In this document: positions 7,675 to 13,792 of the stretch, piece after piece
Layout: each line of letters opens with the position of its first letter
Numbering within the stretch: the first letter of the stretch is position 1
Assembly: GCA_007130745.1 (NCBI GenBank)
Contig: SLRW01000004.1
Location: 1-17,292 of the forward strand
DNA from: Gammaproteobacteria bacterium
Lineage (GTDB): Bacteria > Pseudomonadota > Gammaproteobacteria > UBA5335 > SLRW01
Direction of reading: 5' to 3'
DNA length: 17,292 nucleotides
Made by a program: the position numbers and the translations under genes
The notes under the pieces: model-generated
Told to the model about the DNA's origin: nothing
The model's input: the letters and a program-made list of their open reading frames with translations, nothing else
Databases searched by the model: none

Positions 7675-9027
7675 ATGAGCGACTATCTTATTCGTCTGGC
7701 GAACAATCCGGTTGCCCGTCGCGCCATCGGTGCCATCGGTCTGCCTACCCCCGATGAGCTGGCGCGTGCGGACGGCCCCTACGCCGAGCGCCCGCTGGAG
7801 GGCAAGCTGGTGTTGTTGTCCGATGCCGGCAACGGCACGGTCATGTCCGTGCTAAAGGAGGCCCTGGAGCAGGCCGGCGCTGAAGTGCTGGCATCGCTTG
7901 ACGGCGAACGCCGGCTGGATGCGGCGGTGGTGGATGCCTCCGGCGCACGTGTGCCGGCCGATCTGGCGGGGCTGTGGGAAAGTCTCAATCCGGTGATGCG
8001 CAAGGTGAACAATAACGCGCGCTTCCTGGTGGTGGCGGCTATCCCCGAAGAGGCCGGTGATCCCGTGCAGGCCGCCACGCGTCGTGCAGTGGAAGGCTTT
8101 ACCCGTTCCCTGGGCAAGGAGATCGGCAGCCGTGGCTGCACCGCCAACATGGTGTATGTGGGCGAGGGCGCCGAGGGTCATGTGGTCTGGCCGCTGCGAT
8201 TTTTCCTGACCGGGCATTCCGCTTATGTGGATGGTCAGCCGGTGCGTGTCAACAATGCCGCGGGCAAGCCCGGCAATGCCCCTCTGAGCAAGGTGCTGGA
8301 TGGCCGCACGGCGCTGGTGACCGGTGCTGCGCGCGGTATTGGCGCGGCCACCGCTGAACGTCTTGCCGCCGAGGGCGCACATGTGGTTTGCCTGGATATC
8401 CCCGCTGCCGAAGAAGCGCTCAAGGCTACCGCCGACAAGGTAGGCGGCAGTGCCTTGCCGGTGGATATCACGGCCGATGACGCACCGCAAAAAATTGCCG
8501 CCTTCCTCAAGGAAAAGCGTGGTGGCGTGGATGTGGTGGTGCACAATGCCGGGGTCACCCGCGACAAGAAGCTGGCCAACATGTCGCGGCAGTTCTGGGA
8601 CATGGTGATCGGGATCAATTTCGAGGCTGTTACCCGCATTGACGCCGAGCTGGACAAGGCCGGTGTGCTCAACGAGGGAGGCCGGGTGATCTGCCTGTCT
8701 TCCATCGGCGGCATCGCCGGTAATCTGGGACAGACCAATTACGGCGCCAGCAAGGCCGGCCTGATCGGCTATGTGCAGGCCCGGGCGCCGGAACTGGCCA
8801 AACGCGGCGTCACTATCAATGCCGTAGCGCCCGGCTTTATCGAAACCGACATGACCGCGGCCATGCCCTTTGCGATGCGCGAGGGCGGGCGGCGCATGAA
8901 CTCCATGTCGCAGGGTGGGCAGCCTGGTGACGTGGCGGAGTTGATTTGCTTCTTCAGTGCCCCGGCCGCCGGTGGTATTTCGGGCCAGACGGTGCGTGTC
9001 TGCGGTCAGTCCCTGATCGGTGCCTGA
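7675..9027 (+). CDS. fabG: High-molecular-weight 3-oxoacyl-(ACP/CoA) reductase, FabG4-like
   Basis: At 450 residues this is far longer than ordinary FabG (about 245). Residues 1-205 form an extra N-terminal domain without an intact nucleotide-binding motif; residues about 208-450 form a complete SDR domain. The SDR part has TGAARGIG (216-223), NAGVTRDK, the catalytic set Ser343, Tyr356 and Lys360 with the same spacing as E. coli FabG, and APGFIETDM. This is the layout of mycobacterial FabG4, which is known to prefer NADH and to act on CoA substrates. A role in interconverting (R)-3-hydroxyacyl-CoA and 3-ketoacyl-CoA, rather than housekeeping fatty-acid synthesis, is inferred from that and from its neighbours. 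AAGGAG lies 8 bases before the ATG. The MaoC-like gene starts 15 bases after its stop. Confidence 0.93.
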   Translation: MSDYLIRLANNPVARRAIGAIGLPTPDELARADGPYAERPLEGKLVLLSDAGNGTVMSVLKEALEQAGAEVLASLDGERRLDAAVVDASGARVPADLAGLWESLNPVMRKVNNNARFLVVAAIPEEAGDPVQAATRRAVEGFTRSLGKEIGSRGCTANMVYVGEGAEGHVVWPLRFFLTGHSAYVDGQPVRVNNAAGKPGNAPLSKVLDGRTALVTGAARGIGAATAERLAAEGAHVVCLDIPAAEEALKATADKVGGSALPVDITADDAPQKIAAFLKEKRGGVDVVVHNAGVTRDKKLANMSRQFWDMVIGINFEAVTRIDAELDKAGVLNEGGRVICLSSIGGIAGNLGQTNYGASKAGLIGYVQARAPELAKRGVTINAVAPGFIETDMTAAMPFAMREGGRRMNSMSQGGQPGDVAELICFFSAPAAGGISGQTVRVCGQSLIGA

Positions 9028-9042
9028 GACGGAGAATCGGTT

Positions 9043-9921
9043 ATGAGTGAATCTTCCACGGAGCTGCGCTTTGACAAGATGCCATCGGTGGTGCGCGGTT
9101 TTGCCCGTGCCGCGGTGGGCCGCAAGTCCGGCCTGCGGGAAGGGCAAAGCATCCCGCTGATACGCGCACAACTGCCCGGCGTGCGGCCCGATGCCGCCCA
9201 TCTGCGGCGCTATCGGGAGATCTGCGGATTCAGTGGCGAAGGGGTGTTGCCGCTAACCTATCCCCACGCCCTGTCGGCGCCGCTGCACATGGCGGTGATG
9301 ACGCATTCGCGTTTTCCCCTGAAACTGGTGGGCGCCGTGCATCTGCGCAACCATATCGAGCAGCAACGCCCGCTGGCTGATGATGAAGAGCTCACCCTGA
9401 ATGTTTTTGTCGAGGGTCATCGCCAGGTCGCCAAAGGCCTGGAATTTGACCTGCATACCCAGGTCGAGGATGCGGCCGGCGAGACGGTGTGGCGAGGGGT
9501 GAGCACCAATTTCGTGCGCGGCGGCGGTCATGGTGAAAAATCCGCCTCCAGTCCGTTGCCGGATCCGGAAAACTACAGGCAGCTTGATGAATGGGCGCTT
9601 GATGCGGGGCTGGGGCGACGCTATGGCCTGATGGCCGGCGATATCAACCCCATTCATATGCATCCGCTGCTGGCAAAGCTGTTCGGCTTCCCGCGCGCCA
9701 TTGTTCATGGCATGTGGAGCTACGCGCGCTGTGCCGCAGCCCTTGCGCCGGCACAGTCCGAAGGGCCGGTGACTATGGATGTGGCTTTCCGGCGGCCGGT
9801 GCTGCTGCCTTCGAAGGTAGTGTTCCGTGTCGATAATCCTGACAGCCCCACAGGCTATATGATGACCGATCCGGCGGGCAAGACCTTGCATCTGACCGGC
9901 GAGATTCGTATCGACGGTTGA
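9043..9921 (+). CDS. MaoC-like (R)-specific enoyl-CoA hydratase, HtdX-like
   Basis: This 292-residue protein has a C-terminal hot-dog domain with the hydratase-2 motif GDINPIH, in which Asp200 and His205 are the expected catalytic pair. It continues into FGFPRAIVHGMWS, which matches the MaoC consensus. The N-terminal half (about 60-160) looks like a second, degenerate hot-dog unit, as in double-hot-dog hydratases. The family hydrates trans-2-enoyl-CoA to (R)-3-hydroxyacyl-CoA or runs the reverse dehydration. It follows the FabG4-like gene by 15 bases with its own GGAG site, so the two are almost certainly co-transcribed. The same pairing, fabG4 with htdX and a nearby fadE5, is known in Mycobacterium tuberculosis, which supports the name. 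The direction of the reaction in vivo is not shown by the sequence. Confidence 0.92.
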   Translation: MSESSTELRFDKMPSVVRGFARAAVGRKSGLREGQSIPLIRAQLPGVRPDAAHLRRYREICGFSGEGVLPLTYPHALSAPLHMAVMTHSRFPLKLVGAVHLRNHIEQQRPLADDEELTLNVFVEGHRQVAKGLEFDLHTQVEDAAGETVWRGVSTNFVRGGGHGEKSASSPLPDPENYRQLDEWALDAGLGRRYGLMAGDINPIHMHPLLAKLFGFPRAIVHGMWSYARCAAALAPAQSEGPVTMDVAFRRPVLLPSKVVFRVDNPDSPTGYMMTDPAGKTLHLTGEIRIDG

Positions 9922-9943
9922 GCCGCATTGCCGCCAAAGGATT

Positions 9944-9971
9944 TTGCCGCACCCCGAGCAGCCGTTATACT
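9944..9971 (+). promoter_or_regulatory. Promoter of tRNA-Leu (and probably tig)
   Basis: A -35 TTGCCG (9944-9949) and -10 TATACT (9966-9971) are 16 bases apart. They are followed by a GC-rich discriminator, as expected for a growth-rate-regulated stable-RNA promoter. This predicts an 75-80-base leader ahead of the tRNA. Confidence 0.55.
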
Positions 9972-10004
9972 GCGCTGCTGCGTCCGGCGCCATGCAGCCG
10001 GGCG

Positions 10005-10044
10005 TGACAGGGTCCGCTGAGGCGCGACGAATTGATCAGCGTTT
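10005..10044 (+). repeat. Second copy of the imperfect intergenic repeat
   Basis: TGACAGGGT (10005-10013) and GACGAATTGATCAGCGTTT (10026-10044) repeat the elements at 2321-2348. The 19-base part differs at 2 positions. Here the two blocks are separated by 12 extra bases. It lies in the leader just before tRNA-Leu. Confidence 0.55.
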
Positions 10045-10053
10045 CCCTGGCGC

Positions 10054-10140
10054 GCGAAAGTGGCGGAATTGGTAGACGCGCCGGGTTTAGGTCCCGGTGG
10101 GGGCAACCCCTTGAGAGTTCGAGTCTCTCCTTTCGCACCA
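10054..10140 (+). tRNA. tRNA-Leu (anticodon TAG)
   Basis: This is an 87-base class II tRNA with acceptor arms GCGAAAG and CTTTCGC, discriminator A and an encoded CCA. The anticodon arm CCGGG-TTTAGGT-CCCGG places TAG at positions 34-36. It has the long variable arm of leucine tRNAs, and the T arm contains GTTCGAG. It lies 60 bases before tig. The hairpin in between (GCTCG-gcc-CGAGC, 10149-10161) has no adjacent T-tract, so read-through into tig is likely. Confidence 0.97.
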
Positions 10141-10200
10141 GTCATGCGGCTCGGCCCGAGCAGGGCGGCCGCCAAATCCGTTCATTTTTGAGGTCAGTGC

Positions 10201-11508
10201 ATGCAAGTTTCCGTAGAGTCCACCGGTACGCTGGAGCGTCGCATTAAGGTTGAAGTGCCCGCTGAGCGTGTTGAAAGCGCCGTCGAGAACAAGCTTGCGC
10301 AGCTCTCGCGCACTGCCAAAATCAAGGGGTTCCGGCCCGGCAAGGTGCCCATGCGTATTATTCGCCAGCAGTACGGCGACCAGGTGCGCCAGGAAGTACT
10401 GGGGGATCTGATTCAGTCCACCTATGGCGAGGCGCTGCAGAAAGAGGAGCTTAATCCGGCCGGTCAGCCACGTATCGAGCCGCAGACGCTGGAACCGGGC
10501 AAGTCCTTCAGCTATACCGCGATAATTGAGGTTTTCCCCGAGATCAAACTCGCCGACCCGGCCAAAATCGAGGTGACCCGGCCCGAGGTAGAGGTCACCG
10601 ACGCCGATATGGACAAGCTGATTGAGCGTATTCGCAAGCAGCATGCCGAATGGCGCGATGTGGAGCGCAAGGCGACCGACAGCGACAAGCTGGTGGTGGA
10701 TTTCGAAGGCAGTATTGGTGGCGAGCCTTTTGAGGGCGGCAAGGCCGAGCAGGCCGAGATCGAGCTCGGCGCCGGCCAGATGCTGGAAGACTTCGAGAAA
10801 GGCCTGAAAGGCGCCCGTGCCGGGGAGGATCTCAAGTTCAAGGTCAAGTTTCCCAAGGATTACAACGCTGAACATCTGGCCGGGAAAAAGGCCGAGTTTA
10901 CTGCCCATGTGCATTCAGTATCCGAGCCCGAACTGCCCGAGCTTGACGATGCGTTCGCCGCCAAACTGGGTGTCAGCGAAGGCGGCATGGCGAAGCTGCG
11001 TGAGCAGTTGCGCGAGAGCATGGAGCGCGAAGCCCGCCAGGCGGTTCGTCAGCGCCTCAAGAAATCCGTGATGGACGGGCTCTACGCCAGCACTCCGGTG
11101 GAAGTGCCCACGGCGCTGGTGGATGACGAAATCGCCCGTTTGCGTCAGGATATGCTGCAACGCATGGGTTTGCAGCAGGGCAGTGAGCAGGCGCCCGATC
11201 TGCCGCGCGAGCTGTTCGAGGAAGAGGCCAGTCGCCGGGTGGCGCTGGGTCTGTTGGTCGGCGCGGTGATTCGCGAGCAGGATCTCAAACTCGAAGAGCA
11301 GCGGGTCAGGGAGACGGTCAGTGAACTGGTGGCCGGCACCGAAAACCCCCAGGAGATGGCCCGGGCCTATTTGTCGGACGCCAATGCCAGGCGCAGTATC
11401 GAGGCCATGGCCATGGAAGAGCAGGTGGTGGACTTTCTGCTCGACAAGGTCAAGGTCAAGCCCAGCAAGGTGGATTTCGAGGAGCTGGTCGGCCAGCAGC
11501 AGGGTTGA
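10201..11508 (+). CDS. tig: Trigger factor, ribosome-associated chaperone
   Basis: At 435 residues this is the usual length (E. coli 432). The ribosome-docking signature GFRPGKVP is at 43-50, exactly where E. coli has it, within the N-terminal domain (1-about 120). The FKBP-like prolyl-isomerase domain spans about 161-245, and the remaining helical C-terminal arm cradles nascent chains. It binds ribosomal protein L23 near the exit tunnel and protects emerging polypeptides. A GAGG site lies about 8 bases before the ATG. I see no promoter in the 60 bases after tRNA-Leu, so it is probably read from the tRNA promoter. It heads the tig-clpP-clpX-lon proteostasis cluster. Nothing unusual was noted. 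Confidence 0.97.
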   Translation: MQVSVESTGTLERRIKVEVPAERVESAVENKLAQLSRTAKIKGFRPGKVPMRIIRQQYGDQVRQEVLGDLIQSTYGEALQKEELNPAGQPRIEPQTLEPGKSFSYTAIIEVFPEIKLADPAKIEVTRPEVEVTDADMDKLIERIRKQHAEWRDVERKATDSDKLVVDFEGSIGGEPFEGGKAEQAEIELGAGQMLEDFEKGLKGARAGEDLKFKVKFPKDYNAEHLAGKKAEFTAHVHSVSEPELPELDDAFAAKLGVSEGGMAKLREQLRESMEREARQAVRQRLKKSVMDGLYASTPVEVPTALVDDEIARLRQDMLQRMGLQQGSEQAPDLPRELFEEEASRRVALGLLVGAVIREQDLKLEEQRVRETVSELVAGTENPQEMARAYLSDANARRSIEAMAMEEQVVDFLLDKVKVKPSKVDFEELVGQQQG

Positions 11509-11566
11509 GGCTGGCCAGGCAGGCAAGAATTAACCGCATTAACAGCCAGACAACAGGATGATCAAA

Positions 11567-12223
11567 ATGAGTAATTCGGATCACGGCGCTGGCGAGACCA
11601 TGCCCGCACAGGCCATGAATCTCGTGCCCATGGTGGTGGAACAGACCGCGCGTGGCGAGCGGGCCTATGATATTTTTTCGCGCTTGCTTAAGGAGCGGGT
11701 GGTATTTGTAGTCGGCCCCATTGAGGACAATATGGCCAATCTGATTGTGGCCCAGTTGTTGTTCCTGGAGTCGGAGAATCCCGACAAGGATATCCATCTT
11801 TATATCAATTCCCCCGGCGGGTCGGTCACTGCAGGCCTGGCTATCTATGACACCATGCAGTTTATTCGATGCGATGTAAGCACCATCTGTGTGGGTCAGG
11901 CGGCCAGTATGGGGGCGGTGTTGCTGGCGGCGGGTGAGAAGGGCAAACGTTTCAGTCTGCCGCATTCGCGTATGATGATTCATCAGCCCATGGGCGGCTT
12001 CCAGGGGCAGGCCAGCGATATCGATATTCACGCCCGCGAAATCCTGCTGGTACGTGAACGGCTGAACGGTATTCTGTCCCGCCACACCGGCCAGCCCATG
12101 AATGTGATCGAGCAGGATACCGACCGTGATCGCTTCATGAGCGCCGACCAGGCCCGCGACTACGGACTGATCGACAGCTTGCTCAAGGATCGGCACACAG
12201 CTGCCGGAGGCGGCGACGCCTGA
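11567..12223 (+). CDS. clpP: ATP-dependent Clp protease proteolytic subunit ClpP
   Basis: This 218-residue serine peptidase forms the double-heptamer chamber that degrades substrates fed by ClpX or ClpA. The catalytic triad Ser114 (GQAASMGA), His139 (RMMIHQP) and Asp188 (DTDRD) has the same spacing as E. coli Ser97-His122-Asp171. The extra N-terminal residues imply a propeptide longer than the 14 residues of E. coli. I chose ATG 11567 rather than 11558 because AGGAT at 11555-11559 is 7 bases before it, while the earlier ATG lies inside that ribosome binding site. It lies 58 bases behind tig, with clpX next, as in most gammaproteobacteria. Confidence 0.97.
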   Translation: MSNSDHGAGETMPAQAMNLVPMVVEQTARGERAYDIFSRLLKERVVFVVGPIEDNMANLIVAQLLFLESENPDKDIHLYINSPGGSVTAGLAIYDTMQFIRCDVSTICVGQAASMGAVLLAAGEKGKRFSLPHSRMMIHQPMGGFQGQASDIDIHAREILLVRERLNGILSRHTGQPMNVIEQDTDRDRFMSADQARDYGLIDSLLKDRHTAAGGGDA

Positions 12224-12254
12224 TTGCACCGGCGGTGGAACGCAGCCGATGAAC

Positions 12255-12326
12255 GTCTGTCACAGACATTGTGGGGTGGCGTTTGTGCATGATATATCTG
12301 TGGGTACAGAATCTCCGCACGTACCC
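12255..12326 (+). promoter_or_regulatory. clpP-clpX intergenic hairpins and weak promoter
   Basis: Two inverted repeats are present: GTCTGT/ACAGAC around a single C (12255-12267), and GGGTAC/GTACCC with a 13-base loop (12302-12307 and 12321-12326). Between them a weak sigma-70-like pair, TTGTGG (12269-12274) and TATATC (12293-12298), is 18 bases apart. clpX may therefore have some transcription of its own, with a hairpin in its leader. Confidence 0.3.
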
Positions 12327-12348
12327 GTGGGCAAGCCGGAGCATATAG

Positions 12349-13629
12349 ATGAGCAATGACACGCGAGACCAGGGCGGCGATAACGGCAAGCTGCTTCACT
12401 GTTCCTTTTGTGGCAAGAGTCAGCACGAGGTACGCAAGCTGATCGCCGGACCCTCTGTGTTCGTGTGCGATGAGTGTGTGGACCTGTGTAACGATATTAT
12501 TCGCGAGGAGTTGCAGGAAAAGGCCGAAACCGAGCGCGCCCGGCTACCCACGCCGCGTGAAATCAATGACATTCTCGACGAGTATGTGATCGGCCAGGAG
12601 GCCGCCAAGAAGATCCTCTCGGTGGCCGTCTACAATCACTACAAGCGGCTTAATGCCCGCAGCGCCCAGGATGGGGTGGAGCTGTCCAAGAGCAATATCC
12701 TGCTGATTGGTCCCACCGGTTCGGGCAAGACGCTGCTGGCCGAGACCCTGGCGCGGATTCTGGATGTGCCCTTCACCATTGCCGACGCTACCACGCTGAC
12801 CGAAGCCGGTTACGTGGGCGAGGATGTGGAAAACATCATCCAGAAGCTGCTGCAGAAATGTGACTATGATGTTGAGAAGGCGCAGACCGGCATCGTCTAC
12901 ATTGACGAAATCGACAAGATTTCGCGCAAGGCCGACAATCCATCCATCACCCGGGATGTGTCCGGCGAGGGCGTGCAGCAGGCGCTGCTCAAGCTGATCG
13001 AAGGCACCGTGGCTTCGGTGCCGCCCCAGGGGGGGCGCAAGCATCCCCAGCAGGAGTTTCTGCAGGTGGATACCAGCAACATTCTGTTTGTCTGTGGTGG
13101 GGCTTTTGCCGGCCTGGAGAAAATCATCGGCGAGCGCAGTCAGGAGCGGGGCATTGGTTTTGCCGCCGAAGTCAGGGGCAGCGAGCAGGAGCGCAATATT
13201 GGCGAGGTGCTGTTCTCGGTAGAGCCCGAGGATCTGATGAAGTTCGGCTTGATCCCGGAATTCGTCGGCCGCCTGCCCGTGGTGGCCACGCTGGATGAGC
13301 TCGACGAGGCGGCGCTGGTGCGCATTCTCAAGGAGCCCAAAAATGCGCTAACCAAGCAGTACCAGAAGCTTTTCGAGATGGAAGGCTGCGAGATGGAGTT
13401 CACCGAGGATGCACTGCGTGCTGCTGCACGCAAGGCGATGGAACGCAAGACCGGCGCCCGTGGACTGCGCACCATCCTCGAGACCGCCTTGCTGGACACA
13501 ATGTATGATTTGCCGTCGCTGGAGAACGCCAGCAAGGTGGTGATCGATGACGCTACCATCAATGGCGAGGGCAAACCCTACATTATCTACGACTCCGGCG
13601 ATTCCCAGCTCGCGGCTTCAGACAAGTGA
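12349..13629 (+). CDS. clpX: ClpX, ATP-dependent unfoldase of ClpXP
   Basis: This 426-residue AAA+ unfoldase recognises tagged proteins, unfolds them and threads them into ClpP. The N-terminal zinc-binding domain has Cys18, Cys21, Cys40 and Cys43. The Walker A GPTGSGKT is at 121-128 and the Walker B IDEID at 185-189. The pore-loop motif GYVGEDVE lies between them. The ClpP-docking IGF loop is at 269-271 (RGIGF), showing that it is the ClpP partner. Length matches E. coli ClpX (424). A GGAG site lies 7 bases before the ATG. The spacing to clpP is 125 bases. All key residues are intact. Confidence 0.98.
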   Translation: MSNDTRDQGGDNGKLLHCSFCGKSQHEVRKLIAGPSVFVCDECVDLCNDIIREELQEKAETERARLPTPREINDILDEYVIGQEAAKKILSVAVYNHYKRLNARSAQDGVELSKSNILLIGPTGSGKTLLAETLARILDVPFTIADATTLTEAGYVGEDVENIIQKLLQKCDYDVEKAQTGIVYIDEIDKISRKADNPSITRDVSGEGVQQALLKLIEGTVASVPPQGGRKHPQQEFLQVDTSNILFVCGGAFAGLEKIIGERSQERGIGFAAEVRGSEQERNIGEVLFSVEPEDLMKFGLIPEFVGRLPVVATLDELDEAALVRILKEPKNALTKQYQKLFEMEGCEMEFTEDALRAAARKAMERKTGARGLRTILETALLDTMYDLPSLENASKVVIDDATINGEGKPYIIYDSGDSQLAASDK

Positions 13630-13637
13630 GCCGTTCG

Positions 13638-13667
13638 CCGGCGTCTGGCCGTCAGGCCGGACGCCGG
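13638..13667 (+). other. Strong stem-loop just after clpX
   Basis: Arms CCGGCGTCTGGCC (13638-13650) and GGCCGGACGCCGG (13655-13667) form a 13-base-pair stem with one G-U pair and the loop GTCA, starting 8 bases after the clpX stop. No T-tract follows, so it may protect the mRNA 3' end or slow polymerase, rather than act as a standard intrinsic terminator. Confidence 0.7.
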
Positions 13668-13687
13668 TGATGAATTCCCGGGCAGCA

Positions 13688-13715
13688 TTGAAAACGGCTG
13701 TGACAACCCCCACAT
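13688..13715 (+). promoter_or_regulatory. Heat-shock (sigma-32) type promoter of lon
   Basis: TTGAAA (13688-13693), a 14-base spacer and CCCCACAT (13708-13715) match the sigma-32 consensus TTGAAA-N13-15-CCCCATNT at all but one defined position. lon is a classical heat-shock gene. The predicted start is near 13723, giving about 70 bases of leader. That leader contains a possible GGGG/CCCC hairpin (13751-13769) upstream of the ribosome binding site. Confidence 0.7.
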
Positions 13716-13792
13716 TGAATGTATGAGAAGGCGTCTGGGCCTGCCCGGTAGGGGCTGCGGGACGTCCCCCATACTGTCAGAGGACTGATTCC

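Noticed and set aside
7852..9201. 449-codon open frame on the minus strand, opposite the reductase gene
   Set aside because: It is the antisense shadow of a well-identified gene in GC-rich DNA. The translation is His/Gln/Gly-rich with no recognisable domain.
10149..10161. Terminator between tRNA-Leu and tig
   Set aside because: A 5-base-pair stem without a T-tract directly behind it; the nearest T-run is about 30 bases on.
13638..13667. Intrinsic terminator after clpX
   Set aside because: The stem is strong but no T-tract follows, so it is listed only as a stem-loop.
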